In this document: positions 38,793 to 46,797 of the stretch, in pieces
How the letters are laid out: each line of letters starts with the position of its first letter
Position numbering within the stretch: position 1 is the stretch's first letter
Source: Arsenicitalea aurantiaca
Lineage (GTDB): Bacteria; Pseudomonadota; Alphaproteobacteria; Rhizobiales; Devosiaceae
Reading direction: 5' to 3'
Length of the DNA: 64,000 nt
NCBI RefSeq assembly: GCF_003994485.1
Contig: NZ_RZNJ01000004.1
Span: 310,001 to 374,000 of the forward strand
Position numbers and translations under genes: made by a program
The notes under the pieces: model-generated
Seen by the model: only the letters and a program-made list of their open reading frames with translations
Databases searched by the model: none
What the model was told of the DNA's origin: nothing

Positions 38793-38997
38793 ATCTCGCG
38801 ACGAAAACCCTCCACTGCGACATCGTGCAGGCTGGCGTGCCACGATTTCGCCGCACTTCTTCCAGTCCTCGCACAGATGTTCTGGTGCACAAATGCAACA
38901 GTTCCCATGCGGATTCGCAACGTCGCAGTTGCCTCACATTGTGGCCACTTCCGCCCAATAGCTCGGCCCGGTCAGTAAACTAGTGTGAGACAGTAGC

Positions 38998-39363
38998 TTG
39001 ATTAAACGTATCGTTGTTGCCGCCACCTTCGTAACGGGCCTAGCGTTCGCCGTTACTGGACCGACATTAGCGAACGGGGGTCACTGCGGGGGCGCCTCCT
39101 GGTATGGCCCCGGCTTCCACGGAAAGACAGCCGCCTCGGGCGAGCGGTTCGATCAGAATGCGATGACCGCCGCCCACAAGACCCTCCCCTTCGGCACGCG
39201 CGTCCGGGTCACCGACCAGCGCACGGGCCGGTCCATCAATGTCACGATCAACGATCGCGGGCCCTTCATTCGTGGCCGCATCATCGATCTCTCCCGGGCA
39301 GCCGCGACGGAACTCGGTTTCCGCAATGCCGGCCACACCCAGGTGTGCATCACCCAGCTCTGA
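38998..39363 (+). CDS. RlpA-like double-psi beta-barrel secreted protein
   Basis: A 121-residue exported protein: signal peptide [25 protein letters not shown] (residues 1-25), then a compact double-psi beta-barrel with [42 protein letters not shown] and [27 protein letters not shown]. RlpA proteins bind or cleave peptidoglycan at the septum; the SPOR domain of classical RlpA is absent, and there is no lipobox cysteine. The start is a TTG (38998); no other start gives an intact signal peptide. It is divergent from preTA and followed by its own terminator. Confidence 0.88.
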   Translation: MIKRIVVAATFVTGLAFAVTGPTLANGGHCGGASWYGPGFHGKTAASGERFDQNAMTAAHKTLPFGTRVRVTDQRTGRSINVTINDRGPFIRGRIIDLSRAAATELGFRNAGHTQVCITQL

Positions 39364-39413
39364 GCCCGTCGCGGCGGCCCGAGGGGTCCCGCGTCAGGCT
39401 TCGGCTCTGATCT

Positions 39414-39444
39414 GGCCGCCGTCCCCCCGGGTCGGCGGCCTTTT
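39414..39444 (+). terminator. Intrinsic terminator after the RlpA-like gene
   Basis: GGCCGCC (39414-39420) and GGCGGCC (39434-39440) form a 7-bp GC-only stem with a 13-base loop, followed by TTTT. Confidence 0.65.
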
Positions 39445-39587
39445 CGCATCGGCGCCCGCTTGTGCGCCTCCCGCGCATTCAGTATTTTGCATCCCGTTCA
39501 CGGCGTCCCCGCCAGACCGGGCCTCATCGTCTTTGAGCGGCCCTGCCCGGGGCCCTCCCGGTCGCCGCCTCAATGGAGTCCCACATC

Positions 39588-40772
39588 ATGGCCCTGCGGC
39601 CGCATCAGCGCATCTATGCGTGCTTTTTCCTTTTCGCCTTCGCGCTGGGCGGGATGCTTTCGCGCATGCCGGACCTGCAGACCAAGTTCGGCGCTACCGA
39701 ATCCCAGCTCGGGCTGATGCTGATCGGCATGTCGGTGGGGTCGCTGATCTCGCTGACGCTCTCGAGCCCGCTGATCGCACGGCTGGGCGCGCGCACCACG
39801 GCTCTGATCACCATCCTGGGCACCGCACTCGTCTACGCCACGGTGCCCTGGATGCCCAACATGGTCTGGGGGTTCGGTGCGCTCTTCATCGCCGGGCTCC
39901 TGATGGGCGCGCTCGAGATCAATCTCAACATCGAAACCGACCGGCGCGAGGCGCTGCTCGGCTATCGCATCATGAACCGTTCGCACGGGTTCTGGAGCCT
40001 CGGCTTCTTCGTCACGGCGCTATTGGGGGCGAGCGTGCGCCAGGCGGGCATCTCGATGGAGGTCCATCTCGCCGTCACCTTTGCCATCGTCCTCGTCGTC
40101 GGCTTCTGGGCGATGTCGGGCATCGCCAATGCGCCCGCCCGCCCCGCGCTCAATACCGACAAGGCGCCCCTCATCGCCCTCCCCACCCTTGCCATCCTGC
40201 CCTTCTGCGTCATCGGCATGGCGGCCTTCCTCGTCGAGGGCGCGGGCATCGACTGGTCGGCGATCTACATGCGTGACGTGTTCGCTGTCGAACCCTTCAT
40301 CGGCGGGCTCGGGCTCACCCTCTTTGCCTTCTTCATGGCCATGGTGCGGCTCTTCATCGATCCGGTGGTCGACCGTTTCGGCCCGCGCGATGTCGCGACG
40401 GCCCTCCTCGTGCTCAGCGGCATCGGGGTCAGCGTCGTGGGCTTTGCGCCCCACCCCTATCTCGCAATCCTCGGGTTCGTCCTGATGGGCGCCGGCTGCA
40501 GCGCGGTCTATCCGCTGGCGGTTTCCGCCGCCGCGCAACGCACCGATCGTCCCGCTTCGGTCAATGTCGCTGCGCTCGGGCAGGTGACCTTCGTGGTCTT
40601 CTTCCTTGCCCCGCCGCTGCTCGGCTTCGTCGCCGAATATTTCGGCATCCGCAATTCCTACCTCGTGTGCCTGCCGGTGATCGTCGCCGGTCTCTGGGGC
40701 GCGCGGGCGCTGAGCCGTCGGCAGGAGCCCGAATACGTTCCCGCCGAGGCCCCCGTCACGCCCCATGGCTGA
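39588..40772 (+). CDS. MFS transporter (YbjJ/FucP-like)
   Basis: A major facilitator of about 394 residues with 12 predicted membrane segments. It begins MALRPHQRIYACFFLFAFALGGMLSRMPDLQTKFG and has GLLMGALEINLNIETDRREALLGYRIMNRSHGFWSLG after segment 4, a pattern of the YbjJ-like group that is often annotated as sugar or drug transporters. The ATG at 39588 is preferred because GGAG lies nine bases upstream; the ATG at 39573 would add MESHI. Substrate unknown. It overlaps mmcB by 8 bp. Confidence 0.85.
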   Translation: MALRPHQRIYACFFLFAFALGGMLSRMPDLQTKFGATESQLGLMLIGMSVGSLISLTLSSPLIARLGARTTALITILGTALVYATVPWMPNMVWGFGALFIAGLLMGALEINLNIETDRREALLGYRIMNRSHGFWSLGFFVTALLGASVRQAGISMEVHLAVTFAIVLVVGFWAMSGIANAPARPALNTDKAPLIALPTLAILPFCVIGMAAFLVEGAGIDWSAIYMRDVFAVEPFIGGLGLTLFAFFMAMVRLFIDPVVDRFGPRDVATALLVLSGIGVSVVGFAPHPYLAILGFVLMGAGCSAVYPLAVSAAAQRTDRPASVNVAALGQVTFVVFFLAPPLLGFVAEYFGIRNSYLVCLPVIVAGLWGARALSRRQEPEYVPAEAPVTPHG

Positions 40773-41238
40773 ACCGGGGCCAATCGTCGATCTGCGCCAG
40801 TCGCCCACGGCGCTCCGCATCCAGCGGGGCGTCATGCGCCATCTGCGCGAAGCGCTCGACGTCTGTGCCTATGCCGAAGTGCCGCTCTCGAACGGCCGTC
40901 GCGCCGACATATTGGGGCTCGGGCCCAAGGGCGAGATCACGATCATCGAGATCAAGTCGAGCCTCGCCGATTTCCGCGTCGACGCCAAATGGCACCACTA
41001 CAAGGACTTCTGCGACCGCTTCTACTTCGCCAAGCCCCCGGAGCTCGAGGCCGAGATCTTCCCCGAGACCGAAGGGCTGATGGTTGCGGACAATCACGGC
41101 GCGCTGGTCCTGCGCGAGGCGCGGCACGAGCCTCTCGCCAGCGCGCGGCGCAAGGCGATGCTTCTCAAGCTCGCGCGGCTGGGGGCGGCGCGCATCCACC
41201 TTCTGATGGATCCGGGCGAAAGGCTGCCCCGGCTCTGA
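40765..41238 (+). CDS. mmcB: MmcB-family DNA repair nuclease-like protein
   Basis: A 157-residue MmcB (DUF1052) protein. LRIQRGVMRHLREALDVCAYAEVPLSNGRRADILGL and ITIIEIKSSLADFRVDAKWHHYKDFCDRFYFA show the PD-(D/E)xK nuclease pattern: Asp in RADIL, Glu-x-Lys in EIKSS. In Caulobacter mmcB is part of the SOS regulon. Here it overlaps the MFS gene, so it depends on that promoter or on an internal one; I saw no alphaproteobacterial LexA box (GTTC-N7-GTTC) upstream. It ends 4 bases from the convergent actR. Confidence 0.88.
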   Translation: MAEPGPIVDLRQSPTALRIQRGVMRHLREALDVCAYAEVPLSNGRRADILGLGPKGEITIIEIKSSLADFRVDAKWHHYKDFCDRFYFAKPPELEAEIFPETEGLMVADNHGALVLREARHEPLASARRKAMLLKLARLGAARIHLLMDPGERLPRL

Positions 41239-41242
41239 GCCG

Positions 41243-41794
41243 TCAGCGCGGGGCGCGCTTGGCGAGGATCCGCTGCAGGGTGCGCCTGTGCATGTTGAGG
41301 CGGCGCGCCGTTTCCGACACGTTGCGCTCACAAAGCTCATAGACGCGCTGGATGTGCTCCCACCGCACCCGATCGGCCGACATCGGGTTCTCGGGCGGCT
41401 CGGGCTTGGTCTCGCCACTCGCCAGAAGTGCGTTGATCACGTCGTCCGCATCGGCGGGCTTTGCGAGGTAATCGACGGCGCCGAGCTTCACCGCCGTTAC
41501 GGCGGTCGCGATGTTGCCATAGCCGGTCAGCACCACGACGCGGGCATCGGGACGCTTTTCATGCAGCGCCGAAACCACTTCGAGCCCGTTGCCATCCTCG
41601 AGTCTCAGGTCGACGACGGCAAAACTCGGCGGGTTCTCGGCGACGGCAGCGAGGCCCTGGGCGACGGTATCGGCGCTGCGTACCGCAAAGCCGCGACGTT
41701 CCATGGCGCGCTCGAGGCGCGAGAGGAACGCCTTGTCGTCGTCCACCAGCAGCAGGCTGCGCTCGTTCTCGGGTAGATTTTCCAGTGTGCTCAT
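41243..41794 (-). CDS. actR: Redox response regulator ActR/RegA/PrrA family
   Basis: A 183-residue response regulator. The receiver domain has LLLVDDDKAFLSRLERAM, the phospho-acceptor Asp62 in AVVDLRLEDGNGL, the switch Thr in VVLTGYGN and Lys in YLAKPADADDV. A proline-rich linker leads to a Fis-type helix-turn-helix (NVSETARRLNMHRRTLQRILAK), the hallmark of RegA/ActR. It controls genes for redox balance, such as respiration and carbon or nitrogen assimilation. The start at 41794 has GAGGGG upstream. It lies 58 bases after actS on the same strand. Confidence 0.94.
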   Translation of the reverse strand: MSTLENLPENERSLLLVDDDKAFLSRLERAMERRGFAVRSADTVAQGLAAVAENPPSFAVVDLRLEDGNGLEVVSALHEKRPDARVVVLTGYGNIATAVTAVKLGAVDYLAKPADADDVINALLASGETKPEPPENPMSADRVRWEHIQRVYELCERNVSETARRLNMHRRTLQRILAKRAPR

Positions 41795-41852
41795 GATGCC
41801 CCTCACATAGGGTCTTGGCGCGGAAAAAGCAAAGCCGCACCCGGTTAAAGCT

Positions 41853-43208
41853 CTATACGCGGCCCGGTGGCGCCGGTTCACCCGTTCCGCGTGCCGCGAT
41901 GCGCTCCCGCGCCCAGACGATCCGCACCCGCGCGTGGCCCGCATCGGTCTCGTTGCCGAAGGCGATGCGCGCGCCCGTGCGCTCGAGCAGCGTCTTGGAA
42001 ATGAACACGCCGAGCCCGAGCCCTCCCGGCCGCGTCGGGTCTGCATTGGGTCCGGTGCGCGGACGGGTGGTCAGATATGGCTCGCCGAGCCGGGCGAGCA
42101 GATCGATCGAGAAGCCCGGCCCGTCATCGGTGATCGTCACACCCACCGTCGCCTCGTCCCAGCTGAGGTCGATCCGCACCTCGGACCGGGCGAACTGCAC
42201 CGCATTCTCGATGAGATTGCCGAGCCCGTAGAGCAGGCCCACATTGCGCGCCACTTCGGGTTCGGGGGCCCCTTCCTCGCCGGTCCTCACGATGCGGATG
42301 GTCCGTCCCGCCCCCTCATGGGGTTTGGCGACCTCGGCCACCACCTCGCCCAGCGCCATCACCGCGAACGGGTCGGGCGCAGCGGCGTTGCCATCGAGAT
42401 TGCGCAGCTTTTGCAGGATCGCCCGGCAGCGCGCCGCCTGCGAGATGATGAGATCGACATCCTCAGCGAGCGGTCCGGGCGGGATGTCGGCCTTCATCTC
42501 CTTGGCTGCAAGCGCGATGGTCGAGAGCGGCGTGCCCAGTTCATGGGCGGCAGCCGCCGCGAGCCCGTCGAGCGCGTTGAGCCGCTCATGGCGCGACAGC
42601 GCGAGCTCGGTTGCCGCCAGCCCCTGCGCCAGCTGCCGCGCTTCATGGGCGACGCGCGTGGTGTAGGCGGCGATGAACACCACCCCGCACACGATCGAGA
42701 CCCAGATGCCGATGACGTAGATCCGGTTGAACACGATCCGGCTCTGCGGATCCCAGGGCAGGGGCAGGTGCACGAGCGAGATCAGCGAGGCAATCGCGAT
42801 GACGAGCGCCGAGATCGCGAAGGTCGCCCGCCGCGGCAGCGTCGTCGAGGATACCGAGACCGGCGCCAGCAGGAGAAGCGAGAAGGGGTTCTGCAATCCG
42901 CCCGTCAGCGCCAGCAGCGCGCCGAGCTGGCAGCAATCCCAGGCGAGGGTAAGGGCGATGAAGACCGGCGAGGGCCGGTGCCCGGCCCCGAACCGCACCA
43001 TCAGCAGGAGGTTGAACAGTGCCGAGACGCCGATCAGTGCCATGCAGGCCAGCAGCGGGGTCGGATAGCCGAGCCCGTATTCGACGAACATCACCGCGGC
43101 GGTCTGGCCGGTCACGGCAAGCCATCTGAGGCGCACCAGCGTGTCGAGCCGCAAGGCCCGCCAGCCCGGATTGGCCCGTTCGGCGCTCTGTTCGTCCACC
43201 ATCATCAT
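41853..43208 (-). CDS. actS: Redox sensor histidine kinase ActS/RegB/PrrB family
   Basis: A 451-residue membrane kinase with about six N-terminal membrane segments. The quinone-sensing motif of RegB is present as GGLQNPF (~residue 103); the phospho-acceptor His is in AAAAHELGTPLSTIAL (~221), and the redox-active cysteine of RegB corresponds to Cys in ISQAARCRAILQKL (~259). ATP-binding boxes NLIENAVQFA, ITDDGPGFS and PGGLGLGVFISKTLLERTGA follow. MMMV at the N-terminus leaves the exact start open by a few codons. Cotranscribed with actR. Confidence 0.94.
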   Translation of the reverse strand: MMMVDEQSAERANPGWRALRLDTLVRLRWLAVTGQTAAVMFVEYGLGYPTPLLACMALIGVSALFNLLLMVRFGAGHRPSPVFIALTLAWDCCQLGALLALTGGLQNPFSLLLLAPVSVSSTTLPRRATFAISALVIAIASLISLVHLPLPWDPQSRIVFNRIYVIGIWVSIVCGVVFIAAYTTRVAHEARQLAQGLAATELALSRHERLNALDGLAAAAAHELGTPLSTIALAAKEMKADIPPGPLAEDVDLIISQAARCRAILQKLRNLDGNAAAPDPFAVMALGEVVAEVAKPHEGAGRTIRIVRTGEEGAPEPEVARNVGLLYGLGNLIENAVQFARSEVRIDLSWDEATVGVTITDDGPGFSIDLLARLGEPYLTTRPRTGPNADPTRPGGLGLGVFISKTLLERTGARIAFGNETDAGHARVRIVWARERIAARGTGEPAPPGRV

Positions 43209-43345
43209 CGTCCCGCCCCCCCTTGCCGCCCTGCATGGGGACCACTCCGCCCCATTTCAAGACTTATTTTTTCTGCCCCCAATTCTTGATACGGGCGCGA
43301 TGCGGGCCACATCAGCAACAGTTCGTGACTGGGAGAAAACTGACG

Positions 43346-43780
43346 ATGAGCACTGCGATTATCAAGCCGCAATGGTCGCCGCTTACCATCGCCCTGATGG
43401 TGGTTGGCTTTATCCTCTGGTGGCCCCTTGGGCTCGCCATGCTGGGCTACATCCTGTGGGGCGAGAAATTCGGCGGCTCCGCCGAGAAGGCCGATGCCTT
43501 CTTTAAGAGCCAGAAGGCCAAGTATGGCAAATACGGCAAGTCCGGCTTCGGTACGGGCTTTGCACAGACCTCGAGCGGCAATGCCGCATTCGATGACTAT
43601 CGCGAGCAGCAGCTGAAGCGCCTCGAAGAGGAGCGTCGCCGCCTCGACGAGGAGATCGCCGCCTTCCATGAGCACATGGAGAACCTGCGGCGCGCCCGGG
43701 ACCGCGAGGAGTTCGACCGCTTCATGCGCGAGCGCAACCATCGCCCCGGCGATACCGACGAGACCCCGCGCAGCTACTGA
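43346..43780 (+). CDS. DUF2852 membrane protein
   Basis: A 144-residue protein conserved in Hyphomicrobiales. Two closely spaced hydrophobic stretches (residues ~13-37: LTIALMVVGFILWWPLGLAMLGYIL) are followed by a charged coiled-coil-like region (EQQLKRLEEERRRLDEEIAAFHEHMENLRRAR, broken here only for description) and a polar end. Function unknown. The ATG at 43346 follows GGAG at ten bases; the frame upstream has no support. It is divergent from actS and has its own terminator. Confidence 0.85.
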   Translation: MSTAIIKPQWSPLTIALMVVGFILWWPLGLAMLGYILWGEKFGGSAEKADAFFKSQKAKYGKYGKSGFGTGFAQTSSGNAAFDDYREQQLKRLEEERRRLDEEIAAFHEHMENLRRARDREEFDRFMRERNHRPGDTDETPRSY

Positions 43781-43799
43781 GCGGACCGCGACTGATCGA

Positions 43800-43821
43800 G
43801 GCGCCCCACGGGGCGCCTTTT
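43800..43821 (+). terminator. Intrinsic terminator after the DUF2852 gene
   Basis: GGCGCCC, loop CACG, GGGCGCC, then TTTT. It lies 20 bases after the stop codon. Confidence 0.8.
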
Positions 43822-43885
43822 GCGTTGCCGGGGACCGTTACCGCGCCCGGGGACGGCAGGGCGCGAATCGGAAATATTGGCGGGC

Positions 43886-44623
43886 ATGAACCTCTTTTTC
43901 CCCCGCAGGCCGCCAGACGAGACGATCCTGCGCATCGATGGGCGCGAGGTTGTAGTGCGGGTGCGGGTCAGCCCCCGAGCGCGCGCCTACCGTCTTGCCA
44001 TCCCCCATGCCGGTGGCCCGGTGCTCACGCTGCCCCCTCACGGGCGGTGGCGCGAGGCCGAAGCGTTCCTCCGACGCCAGACCGGATGGCTTGCCGCCCG
44101 GCTCTCCCGCGTCCCTCTTGCGATCCCCTTCGCCGCCGGCGCGCGCGTGCCCCTGCGCGGCGTGCCGCATCTGGTCGTCGGCACCGGGCTCTTGCGCGGG
44201 CGGGTCGAGATCACCGCGTCGGAGGAGGATGGTCCCATCCTCAGCGTGCCCGGCGCCCCCGAACACCTCCCCCGCCGCCTCGCCGACTGGCTCAAGGCCG
44301 AAGCCCGCTCGGATCTCGTGGCGCGCTCGGATTTCCACGCAGTCCGGCTCGGGGTCGAAATCCGCTCCGTCGCCATGCGCAGCCAGGCGACCCGCTGGGG
44401 CTCATGCTCGAGCGCGGGCCGGCTCAACTACAATTGGCGGTTGATTCTCGCCCCGGACTTCGTGCTCGACTACGTCGCCGCCCACGAGGTCGCCCATCTT
44501 CTCGAGATGAACCACTCGGCTGCCTTCTGGGCCACCGTCGAGCGCACCCTGCCCGACATGGCGCGCGGCCGCGCCTGGCTCAAGGCCCATGGCCGCGAGC
44601 TCATGGCTTATGGAGCGGACTGA
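43886..44623 (+). CDS. YgjP-like zinc metallopeptidase (M48/DUF45 family)
   Basis: A 245-residue protein with the YgjP/SprT-like layout. The zinc motif HEVAHLLEMNHSAAFW (HExxH plus downstream His, ~residue 203) is in the C-terminal half, preceded by MRSQATRWGSCSSAGRLNYNWRLILAP, the family signature. The N-terminal region (VRVRVSPRARAYRLAIPHAGGPVLTLP) is the usual accessory domain. It is cytoplasmic; biological role unclear, though DUF45 proteins are sometimes tied to restriction or stress loci. Its stop lies 16 bases inside the 3' end of the convergent fusion gene. Confidence 0.87.
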   Translation: MNLFFPRRPPDETILRIDGREVVVRVRVSPRARAYRLAIPHAGGPVLTLPPHGRWREAEAFLRRQTGWLAARLSRVPLAIPFAAGARVPLRGVPHLVVGTGLLRGRVEITASEEDGPILSVPGAPEHLPRRLADWLKAEARSDLVARSDFHAVRLGVEIRSVAMRSQATRWGSCSSAGRLNYNWRLILAPDFVLDYVAAHEVAHLLEMNHSAAFWATVERTLPDMARGRAWLKAHGRELMAYGAD

Positions 44624-46635
44624 GCCGGCGTGCCGGTTTCAAGAAAGGCGATCTCCTCGGGCGAGAGCGTGATCTTTAGCGCCGTCAGGCTGTCCTCGAG
44701 CTCGCCGAGCCGCCTTGGTCCGATCAGCGGGATCGAGGGGAAGGGCTGGCCGAGCACATAGGCGAGCGCGATGTGAATGGGCCTGCAGCCCTTCTCTGCC
44801 GCCAGCAGTTCGGCCCGTCCCTTGCGCGCGAAATTGGCCTCTGAATACCAGGCGTGCACCAGCTCCGCGTCTTCGAGCCGCCCCGGCGCCGCCCGTTCGG
44901 TGAAAAAGCCCCGCGCCTGGCTCGACCAGGCGAAATTCGGCATCTGCCTGTCGACGAGCCAGTCGCGGAACTGCGGCTCGGAGGCCGATACGCAGCCGGC
45001 CCAGATCGGGTTTTCCATCCGCGCGAGCGAGAAATTGTTGGACAGCGCGCCCGGCGCCGTCTTGCCGCTGCGCTCGGCATAGTCGATCGCGGCCGCCATG
45101 CGCTCCCGGCTCCAGTTGGACCCGCCGAAGAGACCCCTTATCCGCCCCGCCTTCACCTCGGCGTCCATGGCATCGACGAATTCGTCGACCGGCACGTCCG
45201 GATTGTCGCGATGCATGAAATAGAGATCGACGTGGTCGGTGCCGAGTCGCTCGAGGCTCTCGGTCAGTTGCCGCCCGATCCATTCGGGCCGGCAGAGTGG
45301 GCTGTGCGCCCCCTTGCCGATGATGAGCGCCTCATCGCGCACGTCGCGATTGGCGAGCCATTGCCCGAGCAGCGTCTCGGTCTGCCCGGCACGATAGATC
45401 CAGGCCGTGTCGAAGACGTTCCCGCCGGCCTCGAAATAGGCGTCGAGCAGGATCGCCCCGCTCGAAAACGTGCGGAAGTCCTCAAAGCCGAGCGCGAGCA
45501 CGGAAGCGGGGCGCGCAAGCCCCCTGATCTCGCGCCTGGGGATCCGCGTGCCATTGCGCCCGAGCGGCCGGCCCGAAAGCGTCGTCCTGCGCCGGGCCGC
45601 CGTCTCGATCCCATATTCGAGCCCGATATCGGCCCGCCACGTGTCGAGCACCCGGAGCGTACCGAGGCTGTCGGCCCAGTCCATGCCGGGCGCCGCAAAC
45701 TCCTGACGCCCTTCGGCAATGGCCCGGCCCACCGCATCGACCTCGAAGGCGTAGATCGTGCGCGCTTCGGTCACGGTCTCGATCCGGCGCGTGCCGTCGG
45801 GCGCGATGATCGCGATCTCGCCGGTGCCGCCGAACTTGCCGCTGCCGAACCAGAAATCCTGGACTTCGATCCGCCCCTCTGTCCCGAAGATGCGCAGCAC
45901 ATTGTCCTGTGCCACCGAGATCGAGCCCGAGACTTCCGCGATGATCCCGCCGGGAAAATGCAGCACCGCAGAGGCCCATTCATCCACCCCCGACTGCCCC
46001 AGATGCGCGACGCCCGCCACCCGATCCGGATCGAGGAACGGCCTGCCCGTTGCAGCGCCCGCGACGAGCCGCACCATCGAGACGGGGTAGCCGCACACGT
46101 CCAGAATGCCCCCGCCAGCGAGGTCGTTGGCATAGAGCCGGTGCTCGGGCATGAAGCCGGGCAGCTTGAACCCGAAGGAAGAGCGGATGAGCCGGACCTC
46201 CCCGATCGCCCCTTCGGCGATGAGATCGATGAGGCGCTGCGTCTGCGGGTGCAGCCGGTACATGAAGGCTTCCCCGAGGAAAGTCCCTGCCTTCCGGGCG
46301 GCATGGATCATCGCGTCGGCCTCGAAGGCCGTCAGCGCCATCGGCTTTTCGACCAGCACGTGCTTGCCCGCTTCGGCGGCAAGGATCGCCCATTGGGCGT
46401 GCCCGGTATGGGGCAGCGCGATATAGACCGCGTCGATTTCCGGATCGGCCAGCACCGCCTCGTAGACCGCGAAGCGGGCGCCCGGAAAATGCTCGGCGAG
46501 CCCCTCCCGGCCGGGATCGCGCGTGCCCACCGCAACGAGCCGTCCGGTGTCGGATTCGGCAATGCCGCGGGCAAAGGCCCGGGCAATGTTGCCGGTCCCC
46601 AATATCGCCCAGCCCGTCGTCCTGCCCTTGCTCAT
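44608..46635 (-). CDS. Bifunctional Gfo/Idh/MocA oxidoreductase-aldo/keto reductase fusion
   Basis: A 675-residue two-domain protein. Residues ~1-330 are a Gfo/Idh/MocA dehydrogenase: WAILGTGNIARAFARGIAES (NAD(P) motif), VLVEKPMAL (EKP motif, ~95) and GGGILDVCGYPVSMVRL. Residues ~345-670 are an aldo/keto reductase: RPLGRNGTRIPR, GGNVFDTAWIYRAGQTETLLG (Asp/Tyr of the tetrad), LIIGKGAH (Lys position) and VDLYFMHRDNP (His). The start at 46635 has GGAGGAGA upstream; the frame is open to 48063 but that part is antisense to the TadG-like gene. The fusion implies two linked redox steps on one carbohydrate. Substrate unknown; upstream and downstream genes give no clue. Confidence 0.88.
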   Translation of the reverse strand: MSKGRTTGWAILGTGNIARAFARGIAESDTGRLVAVGTRDPGREGLAEHFPGARFAVYEAVLADPEIDAVYIALPHTGHAQWAILAAEAGKHVLVEKPMALTAFEADAMIHAARKAGTFLGEAFMYRLHPQTQRLIDLIAEGAIGEVRLIRSSFGFKLPGFMPEHRLYANDLAGGGILDVCGYPVSMVRLVAGAATGRPFLDPDRVAGVAHLGQSGVDEWASAVLHFPGGIIAEVSGSISVAQDNVLRIFGTEGRIEVQDFWFGSGKFGGTGEIAIIAPDGTRRIETVTEARTIYAFEVDAVGRAIAEGRQEFAAPGMDWADSLGTLRVLDTWRADIGLEYGIETAARRRTTLSGRPLGRNGTRIPRREIRGLARPASVLALGFEDFRTFSSGAILLDAYFEAGGNVFDTAWIYRAGQTETLLGQWLANRDVRDEALIIGKGAHSPLCRPEWIGRQLTESLERLGTDHVDLYFMHRDNPDVPVDEFVDAMDAEVKAGRIRGLFGGSNWSRERMAAAIDYAERSGKTAPGALSNNFSLARMENPIWAGCVSASEPQFRDWLVDRQMPNFAWSSQARGFFTERAAPGRLEDAELVHAWYSEANFARKGRAELLAAEKGCRPIHIALAYVLGQPFPSIPLIGPRRLGELEDSLTALKITLSPEEIAFLETGTPAQSAP

Positions 46636-46710
46636 CGCGCTCTCCTCCTCATCTTCTCCGCATAGCCTAACCACTTGCGCCCCCGCGGCAAAGCCGCGTT
46701 TGGCTGGCAT

Positions 46711-46740
46711 TTGAACGATCCCGTTACACGGAAACTTAAA
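46711..46740 (+). promoter_or_regulatory. Possible promoter of the TadG/TadE-like genes
   Basis: TTGAAC, an 18-base spacer, then CTTAAA. A start near 46747 would leave about 50 bases before the first ATG. Weak prediction. Confidence 0.3.
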
Positions 46741-46797
46741 GCCTGCGCGCGTAGAGATACGGGCCTGTATCGAGCGTATCGGGGATGAACCGGAAAG

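Noticed and set aside
39364-40764. LexA box controlling mmcB
   Set aside because: mmcB is SOS-regulated in Caulobacter, so GTTC-N7-GTTC was sought before the MFS gene and before mmcB; no convincing site was seen.
44854-46665. 603-residue open frame antisense to the Gfo/Idh-AKR fusion
   Set aside because: No domain pattern, composition typical of shadow frames, while the opposite strand encodes two clear enzyme domains with a strong ribosome-binding site.
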